Notes: generated by a model from the letters alone, not told the origin. A stretch of DNA of 64,000 nucleotides from Candidatus Chromulinivoraceae bacterium (GCA_035478595.1 DATIJL010000004.1:1-64000); one strand, 5' to 3'; shown: positions 26,165 to 36,057, counted from the first letter of the stretch. Translations and numbers: made by a program.

Positions 26165-26962
26165 CTAGTATAAACTTATCTTATTAAACGCGTATGCTGA
26201 TTTGATCCAAAGTATGCCTAACACAATTGGAAGAAGCAAAAGCGGCAGAACTTTGGTTTGACCAGCAAAATCGAATGATGCAAGTAGCACTACGCCCGCA
26301 GCGGAACTTAATAATGTCACAAAGAACCAGGCAAGCGCATTTGCAAATGCAGGTCCCGATGACTGCTTAATCTTCAGTACACCGAATACTGTAAGTGAGA
26401 AGGGCACGATAGGCATAGTGGTCAACGTAAGATGCATGTCGAATACTGACTGCTCTAGGTGGAGTAGTCTAACCATCACGAAGGTGATGACTCCAACAAG
26501 CAGTGCAAGAGAGACCATGAGTTTTACTGATAAAGTGCGGGGCGTCAAGCCAAGAACGCGTGCAAATAGTCTCACCCCAAGAAATATCAATACGCTAGCA
26601 ACAAAGTATGACACATCCGCACCACCCTGAAGAAACCATTGACTCGTCCATAGGTTAAACACTCCAAAAATCGGATATTGCAGGCTATTGAATCCAATAA
26701 AGGCTATACCTAGGCATATAACTTTGTACGCTTGGCGCAGTTGAGGTTTGAACGTTTCAAGACCCTCTAGGTATATAACGGCAGAACCAGCATAGAGAAT
26801 CGAAAACATAAAAGTCCCAATGAGTGTTTCATAGTACGCCTGAGCGCCACCATACACGTATCCTGCAGGCATTGGAATTAGAAGCGACAGTAGCGGAAGT
26901 ACGACTGTAGCCACAATTACGCATATCAACGTAAGTCTTAACCTTCGCATCGTATCTGTCAT
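26165..26962 (-). CDS. 8-TM protein, member B
   Basis: 265 residues, eight predicted TM helices from LTLICVIVATVVLPLLSLLI to LPIVLGILWIKSAYAF, ending KISLY. Same layout as members A and C, with a loop after helix 2 that mimics member C (FKPQLRQAYKVICLG here, FKSDLRQAFLLICAG there). GGAGAAG lies before ATG 26962. Transcribed after the two kinase genes. Role unknown, probably membrane sensing. Confidence 0.75.
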   Translation of the reverse strand: MTDTMRRLRLTLICVIVATVVLPLLSLLIPMPAGYVYGGAQAYYETLIGTFMFSILYAGSAVIYLEGLETFKPQLRQAYKVICLGIAFIGFNSLQYPIFGVFNLWTSQWFLQGGADVSYFVASVLIFLGVRLFARVLGLTPRTLSVKLMVSLALLVGVITFVMVRLLHLEQSVFDMHLTLTTMPIVPFSLTVFGVLKIKQSSGPAFANALAWFFVTLLSSAAGVVLLASFDFAGQTKVLPLLLLPIVLGILWIKSAYAFNKISLY

Positions 26963-27015
26963 ATTACTTCTCCACCCAATTATTATTTATGTCACATAGC
27001 CGTATACGAATGGTA

Positions 27016-28950
27016 CTAGTTGTCAAGGGTCACCTCACCTTCTTTAGCCTTCATACCACTTAGTGGCATACTAAACCAAAACGACGTTCCTTTTCCTTCT
27101 TCACTTTCAAACCATATTTTTCCACCTGAAGATTCAACGATAGATTTAATTAGGTAGAGACCAAGCCCAGTACCGTCAGTCTCAACCTTTACGGCATTAC
27201 TCGCCCTAAAGAACTTCTGAAACAATCTCCCTTGCTGGTCTTTAGGGATGCCGTATCCGTTATCAGTCACCTGAGAAACAACCTGATCGTCTTTCTTTGA
27301 TATAAAGACTGATATCTCACCCCCTTTTTGCGTATACTTAAGCGCATTTGTCAGCAAGTTAAGATACACTTGCCCGATAAGTCTGGGATCAAGATTAATC
27401 TTAGGTAGTTCCTCGTGAATACTAATGATCAGCGTCTGTTGTTTTTCCTCGATCTTTGCTTTCAAGTCATTTGTGATACCCGTTACAAGTTCCCGAAGAT
27501 CCGTAGGTTTAGGATCGACCATAATGCGACCAGATTCCATACGTGATATGTTGAGTAGCGCATTAACAAGAGCAATCATTCGCTCCGTAGAGTCGGATAT
27601 GTTCTTAGCAAACTCCATCTGGTCCGCCTTTAGCTCACCAGCATCGCCGGCAATAAGCATCTCAGTAAACCATTTAATAGCAGAGAGCGGTGTGCGTAAC
27701 TGATGCGATGCGAGCGAAATAAACTCAGTCTTCATACGATCCACTTCTTTTTCTTTAGTAACATCTCGAAGCATCACGATAGCACCTATCACCTTATCGT
27801 CAAGTTCGATTGGATAGGCGCCTACATTCATGAGATGTTTTTTGGTGTCCACTCCATGAATAACAAGAAGTTCTTCAATAGACTCGCCAGAAGCAAGCGC
27901 CTTAGTACTAGGACGCTCAGATTCAGCTATAGGCATATCTGACTTGTCATCTTGACTATATAGTTTAAAGACATCCGTAATAGACTGTCCTACAGCTGCA
28001 GCCTTGTCTTCAACTCCTATGAAACTGGCCGCAACCTGATTGATGAGCACGATTGCACCTTTTTCGTCAATTGCAATTAGACCCTCGCCCATACTCTGCA
28101 TAATCGCTTCGTCACGTTGCTTCTCAACAGCAAGTCTTCGATATGATTCCCGTAGGCGCGTTGACATTTGGTTAAAGGTTGCTGCCAGTTGCCCTATCTC
28201 GTCGTGAGACGTGACCTGCACCATCTCAGAGAAGTCTCCGTTTGCAACCCGTTGAGCACCTACTTTCAACTTTGCGATGGACCTCCCAAGACGATTAGCA
28301 ATTAGCGATCCAGCTACGACGAGAAAGACTACCGCGATGATCGTAGCAATGACGGTCGTGTGCAACTCATTACTAGCAAATGTGTTAATTACGCTATTGT
28401 TGATGTCGACGCGTTGACGAGCACTCGTGCCGATATCACTCACAGTCTGGCTTGCCGTATCGACGTCGCTCAATAACTGGTCTTCCTGGGTTTTATACTG
28501 CGCTGCGGACAACTGATTACCTGTAGAATGTAGTGCAAGCGCATCCGTCACGAGACGGTTGACGTAACCTGAGATTATCGCAATAGACAAGGCACCTTGA
28601 GCTTTATCGGATGAGTCTAGATTATCCTGGTATGTTTTTCCAGACGCTTTGATTTGATTTTGGATAGTCTGTAGAGAATTATTGATCTCAGGCAATGTCG
28701 TTTGTTGCTTACGAAGCGCCGTACCTTCGATCTCTAGAAGTGAGACCTTAATCTGATCCAATGCTCCTATTTGCGCAAAATCATGGCTAATAAGACTAGC
28801 GAAGCTGCTCTCAATCGTGTTTACGGATTGTATCTGGAAATAGACGATTGCAACACCAGTTATTGAACCAAAGAATAGCAACGCAAGCGTTAGCTTAGCT
28901 CCGATTGAGAGTTTCTTGTACACGCCCACGGCATTACTACTCATGTGCAA
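27016..28950 (-). CDS. Membrane histidine kinase (4-helix sensor-HAMP-PAS-HisKA-HATPase)
   Basis: 644 residues: TM1 (about 20-40), an extracytoplasmic helical region (about 42-190) like four-helix-bundle sensors, TM2 (about 198-219), HAMP (to about 270), PAS (about 280-395), HisKA with His416 in ASHQLRTPLSAIKW, and HATPase motifs (NALKYT, DNGYGIP, GTGLGLY). All residues for autophosphorylation are present. No receiver is attached, so the lone receivers at 24420 and 23979 are likely targets. It overlaps the other kinase by 14 nt. Confidence 0.92.
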   Translation of the reverse strand: MHMSSNAVGVYKKLSIGAKLTLALLFFGSITGVAIVYFQIQSVNTIESSFASLISHDFAQIGALDQIKVSLLEIEGTALRKQQTTLPEINNSLQTIQNQIKASGKTYQDNLDSSDKAQGALSIAIISGYVNRLVTDALALHSTGNQLSAAQYKTQEDQLLSDVDTASQTVSDIGTSARQRVDINNSVINTFASNELHTTVIATIIAVVFLVVAGSLIANRLGRSIAKLKVGAQRVANGDFSEMVQVTSHDEIGQLAATFNQMSTRLRESYRRLAVEKQRDEAIMQSMGEGLIAIDEKGAIVLINQVAASFIGVEDKAAAVGQSITDVFKLYSQDDKSDMPIAESERPSTKALASGESIEELLVIHGVDTKKHLMNVGAYPIELDDKVIGAIVMLRDVTKEKEVDRMKTEFISLASHQLRTPLSAIKWFTEMLIAGDAGELKADQMEFAKNISDSTERMIALVNALLNISRMESGRIMVDPKPTDLRELVTGITNDLKAKIEEKQQTLIISIHEELPKINLDPRLIGQVYLNLLTNALKYTQKGGEISVFISKKDDQVVSQVTDNGYGIPKDQQGRLFQKFFRASNAVKVETDGTGLGLYLIKSIVESSGGKIWFESEEGKGTSFWFSMPLSGMKAKEGEVTLDN

Positions 28951-30667
28951 CCATACCTTCTAGGGGAAGTGTAATCGTAAACGTACTACCCTCGTTTTCT
29001 CTTGATTCAAAATGAATCTGCCCGCCAACTTGTTTTATAATCATATTCGCCACGTGCAGCCCTAATCCAGTACCATCGGTATCTCTTGTTTTTATATTAG
29101 TTGCTCGAAATAACTTTGCAAAGACCTTTTTTTGTTGATCCTTGGGAATACCATAACCAGTATCTGTTATAGAGATCGAGACACTACCCTTACTCTTTGG
29201 TGATATCTTCATATCGCTCCTTATGATAGTCACAGATATCTTGCCACGGTTAGGGGTGTACTTAATTGCATTCGTAAGTATCGCCTCGAGTATTGTTCTC
29301 ATCAACTCGGGATCTAGATCTATTTTTGGCAAATTGTGAGGGTAGTGCTCGCTCACGTGTTGCCCTTTAACTGCAGCGAAAATTTGCGTCAGCCAATCAA
29401 CAAGATCATGTGTGAGATTAATGAGGTTAACAGGCTCAGGACGAACGCTTATTGCTCCGATTTCCATTGTAGAAGCAAGCAACAGAGAGTCGACTATAGA
29501 AACAGAACGTTGGTTGCTTGTGTATATCTGATTAACATAATCCCATTGCTCTTGACTGAGAACACCGACGTCACCAGATAGAAGCATCTCGCTTACCCAT
29601 CTAATAGTTGAGATTGGCGTACGCAGCTGGTGAGAGGCAAGGGTAACGAACTCGCTTTTCGTTGCCTCAAGTTCCTGTTCCTCGCTAATATCGCGAAATG
29701 TTCCTATAACGCCTAGAACTTTACCATTAACAACAATCGATCGACCAAACATCGATACAGGGAATGTCGTGCCGTTTCTTCGCCGATAGATCATTGTCTG
29801 TGAAAGACCAGATGAACTATTGAGCATCTTATGTACAGGTCGCTTATTTGATTGAATGACATTACCCGCCTCATCTAATGCGGGTACAATCTCCGTAAAG
29901 TCTTTCCCAGCCACCTCATCAAATGTCCAGCCTAACATATCCTGGGACGCTTTGTTCATGAGAATGATACGTTTTTTCGAATCAATAGCAATAACGCCTT
30001 CACTTACGTTTTCGAGTACAGTCTCAGCACGAATCTTTTGCTCTAGTAGAGCTTCCCGCCCCTTGTCCGTCTGTATCTTTACTTTCCTCTGAAAATACTG
30101 ATATGTGGATATTCCTACGACCGCAACAGGTAGCGTCACAAGAATCTGCCTAGTATCAATAAACGAATATGGAGTTGAGATAATACCAAAACGACGCATC
30201 ACGAGTATCAATATAGTCGTGAGAAAAAATCCTACAATCCACCATATCCCCTGCCTTCTACTTGTAAGAATGAACGCACTCGCGACGTAGAGTATGAGCC
30301 AAAATAATCCCGTTGCCTGGGTATCTCCGCTTAGATGTGTCAACATGATTACGGCAAGAGTAATGATTAAAAAAGCACTGCGAGCAATCACATAACGATG
30401 TTGCGTTCGTAGCCCGAATATATTCATGATAAAAGCACATGCACCTGCAAGCTCTGACAGCCCAGTTAACATATTATTTTCGATAATTATATGGGTTAAA
30501 CCAAAAACAACGAGGCACAGAGTGCCTAAGAGTGAATAGATATTCAACAGATATACGCGTTCGCGAAGCATCGTTTCATTAGACGCAAAGCCGCTATAAA
30601 AGAGATCGTTCAACCATTTAAAAATAGGAGGTTTTCTACTAGGCATACGTCGTCTTTGGCTTAACAC
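28937..30667 (-). CDS. Membrane histidine kinase (multi-TM sensor-PAS-HisKA-HATPase)
   Basis: 576 residues. About six TM helices between residues 40 and 195, then a short coiled-coil, a PAS domain (about 210-330, GVIAIDSKKRIILMNKASQ), HisKA with His346 in ASHQLRTPISTIRW, and HATPase (NAIKYT, DTGYGIP, GTGLGLH). The input domain is intramembrane, without a large outer loop. Start is GTG 30667 or ATG 30646; neither has a strong ribosome-binding site. First gene of the long signalling-pilus array. Confidence 0.9.
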   Translation of the reverse strand: MLSQRRRMPSRKPPIFKWLNDLFYSGFASNETMLRERVYLLNIYSLLGTLCLVVFGLTHIIIENNMLTGLSELAGACAFIMNIFGLRTQHRYVIARSAFLIITLAVIMLTHLSGDTQATGLFWLILYVASAFILTSRRQGIWWIVGFFLTTILILVMRRFGIISTPYSFIDTRQILVTLPVAVVGISTYQYFQRKVKIQTDKGREALLEQKIRAETVLENVSEGVIAIDSKKRIILMNKASQDMLGWTFDEVAGKDFTEIVPALDEAGNVIQSNKRPVHKMLNSSSGLSQTMIYRRRNGTTFPVSMFGRSIVVNGKVLGVIGTFRDISEEQELEATKSEFVTLASHQLRTPISTIRWVSEMLLSGDVGVLSQEQWDYVNQIYTSNQRSVSIVDSLLLASTMEIGAISVRPEPVNLINLTHDLVDWLTQIFAAVKGQHVSEHYPHNLPKIDLDPELMRTILEAILTNAIKYTPNRGKISVTIIRSDMKISPKSKGSVSISITDTGYGIPKDQQKKVFAKLFRATNIKTRDTDGTGLGLHVANMIIKQVGGQIHFESRENEGSTFTITLPLEGMVAHE

Positions 30668-31086
30668 ATGAAGAGCATCTTGATAAATCTCTTATAAACA
30701 TAACCTTATTGTACAGCATCGCCCTCACAATCTTGAGCATTAGTTTCATACTTACATTGAACCTCAAGACAGCCGTATCGTTATTTCATGAATTTTATTT
30801 TCATATAGCTATCGGAAGAAGATTCAATAAAAAGAAATTGTCGAATCTTTCCTAGTAGGAAATAGTTTTAGCTAACTTAAGAATGACTTAGATCGAGACT
30901 CTCTTAAGTGAGCTAGAGTACATCGAAGTACGATTAAAAGGAAAGCATTTTGGCATGTCGCGTACGGATATGCCATCTTATTTAATACTGTTCCACGTCC
31001 ACAAAACTATCATCTTTGAGACGTTAAAAATAGGTGTCTCGAAAAAATCCCACAGTTTGCCAGCTATTTATGAGTATACTGGATAT
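30668..31086. other. Divergent intergenic region, 419 bp
   Basis: It separates the kinase array (minus) from the 8-TM fusion gene (plus). I see likely -10 boxes for the kinase (TACAAT/TATAAG-like on the minus strand near 30690-30715), a 15-bp palindrome TTTCCTAGTAGGAAA (30848-30862), and the leaderless TATACT (31075-31080) of the 31087 gene. An in-frame extension of that gene runs back to 30955 without start signals. No RNA gene recognised. Confidence 0.5.
31075..31080 (+). promoter_or_regulatory. Leaderless -10 box of the 8-TM fusion gene
   Basis: TATACT ends 6 nt before ATG 31087, the same spacing as at other leaderless starts here. The start is supported independently because it is where similarity to the 117-residue partner protein begins. 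Confidence 0.6.
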
Positions 31087-32136
31087 ATGGAACCAGCTAA
31101 TCTCCTTATTGATCGGATCATCTATATTGCGTCTTTAGTAACAAACCCTGCTGAAGTGGACACCGAGCTAGACACTCTCCGTAGTGTCACGGCAAGAATT
31201 GATGATGTTTCGCAGCCCTTGAAGTCGCAGGATCGGTCAGCCCTCCTCCGAGTGCAAGAACAACTTGAAGCGTACCTTGTAACTCGCGAGCCCCTACGAC
31301 AATTCACTCCCGATTCTTTACAACTTCAGATTGAGCAACACATGGACGGAGGATTTGGCAGGAAAAGTCGAACTCAACTTCTGATCGTCATCGCAACAGC
31401 GACAACACTTGCCATAGGAGCCTCTGTACTGCCGCTAGCGACCATTGCAGATCGTATTATGGCAGGCGGTGCAACAGAATTTAGCCTTCTGACAGTCGGT
31501 GCAGCTTGGCTCTTTTGGACTGCACTTCCAGCCTTTAAATCAGATCTACGCCAGGCTTTTCTGCTAATCTGTGCGGGAGTCACACTTCTTGGGATAAGTA
31601 TGCTCGAGCAACCAATTCTTATCCTATTGAATTTGCGCCATTATCCTATCACGGGTATCTTATTTCCATTACCTATTCTCTTTGGTGCACTCCTATTCCA
31701 TGTTGGCAATCTTACCTACGTTCACATATTAGGGATACACAACCGTTGGACAACAATCACTCCCCTTATCGTCGGGATGGTCATTATGTCCCTCTTCACA
31801 TTAGTCATTCCCTATTCAGCAACAAGCGAGTCGGTAGCTATGCACGTTATAGCAGCCACACTTTGGTCATGGATACTTGTCACTCCGATTGCTTCAATGC
31901 TTATCTTACCGACAGCGATAGCACGTGTGCCTGAGATCTATAAGCCATCAATACGACTTCTATTTCAAAGTATGTTCCCGATTGCTGTCGTTATACTATA
32001 TCAGTACCTAGTGTGGCTGGTAGGTGATCCCTATTCCACTGGAATTATCACATATGGATTATTCGCTTTAGTCGTCATCATGGGTCTTTCTCTCCTCCGT
32101 GCTGGGTATGCATTTAATAAAGTGAGCCGTTACTAG
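31087..32136 (+). CDS. 8-TM protein, member C, fused to the soluble partner domain
   Basis: About 349 residues from the leaderless ATG 31087. Residues 1-90 match the separate protein at 25801-26154; after a short linker come eight TM helices like those of members A and B, ending RAGYAFNKVSRY. It thus joins in one chain what is two genes across the kinase cluster. It is transcribed divergently from the kinases. The fusion is good evidence that domain and membrane part act together. Function unknown; sensing or relaying to the two kinases is the contextual guess. Confidence 0.8.
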   Translation: MEPANLLIDRIIYIASLVTNPAEVDTELDTLRSVTARIDDVSQPLKSQDRSALLRVQEQLEAYLVTREPLRQFTPDSLQLQIEQHMDGGFGRKSRTQLLIVIATATTLAIGASVLPLATIADRIMAGGATEFSLLTVGAAWLFWTALPAFKSDLRQAFLLICAGVTLLGISMLEQPILILLNLRHYPITGILFPLPILFGALLFHVGNLTYVHILGIHNRWTTITPLIVGMVIMSLFTLVIPYSATSESVAMHVIAATLWSWILVTPIASMLILPTAIARVPEIYKPSIRLLFQSMFPIAVVILYQYLVWLVGDPYSTGIITYGLFALVVIMGLSLLRAGYAFNKVSRY

Positions 32137-32470
32137 CTGTATTTAAAGTTAAAGCTGTCTCATTCATCTCAAAGTACTTAGCTTGGAAGCGAAAGGCGTT
32201 TTAGGAATTGTGTCTGTGAAGGCTTAATTTCATGGTAGTAGATTATTGAGACCACACAACCTATACACCAATCAAACCCCCAAGGAATAAACTACAGTAT
32301 AAGAAGTCACCTTAAAACAACATCTCGATACTTGGCCGTACCTATGAGTTTTGAGACATTATTCCTATAGTATATTTATACACCGTAACGCACCAGGACC
32401 TAGAGGAGAAAGGTATTCGAACTTTTTCGTAGCAAAAACAATTTGAATCTGTGACTTCCTTATAATCTCA

Positions 32471-32510
32471 TGGCTGGGGAAACAAGATTCGAACCAATCC
32501 GTCTCCGTTG
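32471..32510 (-). other. tRNA-Gln-like 3' remnant
   Basis: On the minus strand the segment reads GGTTCGAATC, then TTGTTTCCCCAGCCA. It matches the end of bacterial tRNA-Gln genes (T loop, acceptor strand CCCCA, discriminator G and encoded CCA). The 5' acceptor strand (TGGGGAA expected) and a paired T-stem are missing, so it is not a working tRNA. It may be a remnant left by an element that integrates at tRNA 3' ends, or the start of a plus-strand small transcript. Confidence 0.4.
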
Positions 32511-32533
32511 GGCATTTTGAGCATAAAAGAAAA

Positions 32534-32556
32534 CGAGCACCGAAAAGTGCTTTTTT
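32534..32556 (+). terminator. Intrinsic terminator (+)
   Basis: AGCAC, a short loop, GTGCT, then a T-run. Nothing coding ends just upstream on the plus strand. Combined with TATAAT at 32461 it could bound a plus-strand RNA of roughly 80 nt. Confidence 0.5.
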
Positions 32557-32633
32557 CTTCTTCAGAACCCTACAAAAAGATGACGATAACAGATACAAAG
32601 ACAACTCCGAAGGACTACATGATCAAACTTACA

Positions 32634-33581
32634 TCAACGTGCGATTATGTGCGTTCCTTTTTCACCAACAACGGCCGCAGCTGCTTCAGTTGGTGAGGTT
32701 ATGATTGCCCTTTTTGCCTCACCAAGCTCAGCAAACATCATTGCTGCCTGTACTTTAGGAAGCATACTCCCCGGCGCAAATTGTCCCGCATCACAGTAAC
32801 TCTGCATTTCTTCAACTGATACAGCTCCAAGATTTTGCTCGCCCGGCTGGCGATAATTAATAGACACGGCTTCTACTGTCGTAAGAATTAACAGTATATC
32901 TGCATCAATAAGCTCGGCTAGTTTTTCAGCGCTAAAGTCCTTGTCTATTACCGCTTCTACACCTGATAGTTCTATTCCTTTTTTAACAACGGGCACGCCG
33001 CCGCCACCGGCTGTTATGACAATATGCCCAGCTTCAAGCATATCGATAACGATTTGTTTTTCAACAACATCAAGTGGCTTTGGTGACGGTACGACACGAC
33101 GCCAACCCCGCCCTGCATCTTCTTTTACGACAAATCCATGAGTAGCCGCCATTTCACGAGCTATCTTCTCGTCGTAAAAGACGCCGATTGGTTTGGTCGG
33201 ATCATGGAAAGCTTGGTCATTTTCATCCACGACAACCTGCGTTACAACCGTTGCAACATGTCGATTACTGCCCTGCTGGGTCAGCTCGTTCTGCAGTGCC
33301 TGCTGGAGCCAATATCCAATCTCGCCCTGACTCATGCCAACGCAGGTATCAAGAGGTATGGATATACCCTGACTTGCACCCTGCTCATTCAGATATATAC
33401 TACCCACCTGTGGGCCGTTGCCGTGAACTATAGCTATTCTATGACCTTCACGCGCAAGAGAGATAAGCTGACGTGCCGTCTCTCTTGCAACTTGTTGTTG
33501 TGATGCTACACTTGTTTCACCGTCACGCTGGAGAGCATTGCCGCCGAGTGCCACAACAACCGTTTTTTGTTCACTATTCAT
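32634..33581 (-). CDS. arcC: Carbamate kinase
   Basis: 315 residues. N-terminal VVVALGGNALQRDGE, substrate-binding GNGPQVG, ITAGGGGVPV and C-terminal PKVQAAMMF are standard for carbamate kinase, which converts carbamoyl phosphate and ADP to ATP, CO2 and NH3, the energy-yielding last step of arginine deimination. The start ATG 33581 is chosen because TATAAT (33588-33593 on the minus strand) ends 6 nt upstream: a leaderless promoter overlapping the end of arcD. arcC may therefore be expressed both from the operon and on its own. Confidence 0.95.
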   Translation of the reverse strand: MNSEQKTVVVALGGNALQRDGETSVASQQQVARETARQLISLAREGHRIAIVHGNGPQVGSIYLNEQGASQGISIPLDTCVGMSQGEIGYWLQQALQNELTQQGSNRHVATVVTQVVVDENDQAFHDPTKPIGVFYDEKIAREMAATHGFVVKEDAGRGWRRVVPSPKPLDVVEKQIVIDMLEAGHIVITAGGGGVPVVKKGIELSGVEAVIDKDFSAEKLAELIDADILLILTTVEAVSINYRQPGEQNLGAVSVEEMQSYCDAGQFAPGSMLPKVQAAMMFAELGEAKRAIITSPTEAAAAVVGEKGTHIIAR

Positions 33582-33588
33582 TCGTCTA

Positions 33589-35031
33589 TTATACAATAGT
33601 GAGTTGTCCGGTCATTACGCGGTAGAGACAGAATGCGCATAGCGCAACAAGAACCGTAGCAGCAGCTAGCTCTTTGACAGTGAAAATCTTTTCACGGTTT
33701 TTAATTTGCATCATCACATAGATAACGATTGCTGGCGTATACAACAGGACCGTCAATAACAAGTAGTCGACACCCGCCGCGTAGACCAACCATATTGCAT
33801 ACAGGCTAGCAACAGCACCAATAATAACATTACGCATGCGTCCCGGCGTAGTACGTTTTTCTTGCATAGAAAGTTTAAGCTGGTAAAAGGCCGTGAAAGC
33901 GTACGGCAACAGAATAGTGGATGTAGCTAGAGAGTACATAAAACTATATGCCTTAATTGGCGTCAAGAAAAGCAGCAAAAAAGCCTGAATAAGTATATTA
34001 GTGACGAGCAATGATACGACAGGCACACCTTTGGCATTTACTTTTGCAAAGTAACTTGGGAATGTTTTAGTCTTAGCAGCCTGATATGGAAGCTCAGTTG
34101 CGTACATTGTCCAAGCAAGCCATGCGCCAGTAATCGAAATGACAACGCCAATGTTAATTAACACGGCACCCCATGATCCTACGACAGATTCCAGCAGTGC
34201 AGCCATAGCAGGCTGACCCAGTGCAGCAAGTTCAGGACGAGTCTTAAGACCAAGTGAAAGCGCGGTAACTAAGAAATAAACAGCTGTAACGGTCAGAAGA
34301 CCGAGGAAGGTAGCACGTGCCACGTTAGCCTTGTTTTTAGCACGACCAGAGAAGACCACGGCACCTTCGATACCAATGAATACCCATACAGTTACGAGCA
34401 TCGTGCTCTTTACTTGCGCTAGTATATCGTTAAATTCAAAACCACCCGATGCCGTGCCCCAAATGTCCTTCGTAAAAATGTTAAGCTTAAAAGCAACAAA
34501 TGCAGCAAGTAGAAAGATCCCTATTGGAATAAGTTTTGCCGCCGTAATCAGCATATTAACAATACTTGCTGATTTAACTCCTCGCATAACGAGATAATTA
34601 ACCAGCCATAGCATAGCTGAAGCGCCAATAACTGATGGTAGATTCTGTCCATCGCCAAATACCTTAAAGAAATAGCCGACCGAACTGAACAGCAGTGTTG
34701 CATACGCAACATTACCTATCCAAGCCGATATCCAGTATCCCCAGGCAGAGTTAAAGCCCATGTATTTACCAAAGCCTGCTTTGGCATAGCTATAGATGCC
34801 CGCATCGAGATCTGGTCGTTTTTTAGTAAGGTTCTGAAAACAGAGTGCCAAAAACAGCATACCCAGACCAGTAATAGTCCAGCCAATGGTAATCGCAACA
34901 AGTGATGCCCCTTGGGACATATTGCTCATAAGGTTAAATACACCAGCACCAATGATAGAGCCTACCACGAGACCGGTGAGTTGCAATAACCCGAGCGTCC
35001 CCTTCTTTTCGTTAGTTTTTGTTGTTGCCAT
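33589..35031 (-). CDS. arcD: Arginine:ornithine antiporter (APC family)
   Basis: 480 residues, about 12-13 TM helices, opening GLLQLTGLVVGSIIGAGVFNL with the Gly-rich APC helix-1 motif. Length and context match ArcD, which exchanges external arginine for ornithine made inside, so that import costs no ATP. AGGAGG lies before ATG 35031. Third gene of the arc operon. Other basic amino-acid antiporters look alike, but operon context decides. Confidence 0.93.
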   Translation of the reverse strand: MATTKTNEKKGTLGLLQLTGLVVGSIIGAGVFNLMSNMSQGASLVAITIGWTITGLGMLFLALCFQNLTKKRPDLDAGIYSYAKAGFGKYMGFNSAWGYWISAWIGNVAYATLLFSSVGYFFKVFGDGQNLPSVIGASAMLWLVNYLVMRGVKSASIVNMLITAAKLIPIGIFLLAAFVAFKLNIFTKDIWGTASGGFEFNDILAQVKSTMLVTVWVFIGIEGAVVFSGRAKNKANVARATFLGLLTVTAVYFLVTALSLGLKTRPELAALGQPAMAALLESVVGSWGAVLINIGVVISITGAWLAWTMYATELPYQAAKTKTFPSYFAKVNAKGVPVVSLLVTNILIQAFLLLFLTPIKAYSFMYSLATSTILLPYAFTAFYQLKLSMQEKRTTPGRMRNVIIGAVASLYAIWLVYAAGVDYLLLTVLLYTPAIVIYVMMQIKNREKIFTVKELAAATVLVALCAFCLYRVMTGQLTIV

Positions 35032-35063
35032 AGCAGGACCTCCTTGATCCTGGTTGTGTTAGG

Positions 35064-36056
35064 TTATACCGTTAAAGCAATGACCGCCTTGATAGTGTGC
35101 AAACGGTTCTCTGCTTGATCGAATACGATGCTATGTTCACTACGAAATACCTCATCTGTTACTTCCATGCTATCAAGACCATATTGTTGATAAACTTGCT
35201 CACCCGTTACTGTAAGGCGATCATGAAATGCGGGTAGACAGTGCATAAACATCACGTTTGCGTTGCCAGTCGCTTGAATAACATCCATCGTCACTTGGTA
35301 ATCCTTCAAAAGCTTAATTCGTTCGGCAAATTGAGCCTCTTCACCCATAGATACCCATACATCAGTGTAAATAATATCCGCGTCTGCCACTGCTTCCTTA
35401 AGGTTGTCGGTAATTGTAATCGTAGCCCCCGTATCTTTTGCATACTCCTTTGCTTTGGTTACTAACCCATCATCAGGAAAAAGTTCTCTAGGAGCAGCAA
35501 TGCGAAAATCCATACCCATTTTTGCAGCACCTTCCATCAGACTATTCGCCATATTATTACGGCCATCACCCACAAACACAAACTTTACGCCTTTAAGACG
35601 TTGTAAGCGCTCTTGAATAGTCAGAAAATCAGCTAAAACTTGTGTGGGATGAGCGGCGTCGGTGAGGCCATTCCACACCGGAACGCCTGCATGACGTGCC
35701 AATTCTACAACCGTCTCGTGAGCAAAACCGCGAAATTCAATGCCATCGAACATTCGTCCAAGGACCTTGGCGGTATCTTCAACGGTCTCTTTTTTACCTA
35801 ACTGGATATCATCTTTGCCCAAATATTCGGGATGAATCCCAAGATCAGCCGCCGCAACTACGAACGCACAACGTGTTCTGGTAGATGCTTTTTCAAATAA
35901 CAGTGCGATGCTTTTGCCCTCATGTTCCCAGTGAAGTGTACCTGCTCTTTTAAGCTCTTTATACTTTTTAGCCATATCGAGCATGTACTGAATCTCCTCT
36001 GGCGAATAGTCAGCGAGTGTTAAAAGTGAACGACCCTTAAAACTTGTTTCTTGCAT
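35064..36056 (-). CDS. argF: Ornithine carbamoyltransferase (catabolic role by context)
   Basis: 330 residues with the carbamoyl-phosphate motif STRTR (in [10 protein letters not shown]), HPTQ, the ornithine-site HCLP (in [11 protein letters not shown]) and the C-terminal [15 protein letters not shown]. In this operon it should run phosphorolysis of citrulline to ornithine and carbamoyl phosphate (ArcB role). No biosynthetic arginine genes are in the window. It starts right after arcA with AGAGGAC as ribosome-binding site. The symbol arcB is equally valid. Confidence 0.94.
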   Translation of the reverse strand: MQETSFKGRSLLTLADYSPEEIQYMLDMAKKYKELKRAGTLHWEHEGKSIALLFEKASTRTRCAFVVAAADLGIHPEYLGKDDIQLGKKETVEDTAKVLGRMFDGIEFRGFAHETVVELARHAGVPVWNGLTDAAHPTQVLADFLTIQERLQRLKGVKFVFVGDGRNNMANSLMEGAAKMGMDFRIAAPRELFPDDGLVTKAKEYAKDTGATITITDNLKEAVADADIIYTDVWVSMGEEAQFAERIKLLKDYQVTMDVIQATGNANVMFMHCLPAFHDRLTVTGEQVYQQYGLDSMEVTDEVFRSEHSIVFDQAENRLHTIKAVIALTV

Positions 36057-36057
36057 T

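Larger units (their letters stand above)
32137..32633. other. Gene-poor interval of about 500 bp
   Basis: No convincing coding frame. It holds a tRNA-Gln-like 3' remnant on the minus strand (32471-32510), a TATAAT box at 32461-32466 on the plus strand, and an intrinsic terminator at 32534-32556 (+). A second TTCGAA-type T-loop-like sequence lies near 32416-32424, too degenerate to call. The interval looks like a decayed tRNA neighbourhood or old integration site. Confidence 0.4.

Noticed and set aside
32365-32604. 79-codon minus-strand frame
   Set aside because: It translates through the tRNA-like remnant and the terminator, has no ribosome-binding site and a composition unlike a protein.
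32471-32633. tmRNA or intact tRNA on the minus strand
   Set aside because: The 5' acceptor strand is missing, the T-stem does not pair, and the space before arcC is too small for a tmRNA.
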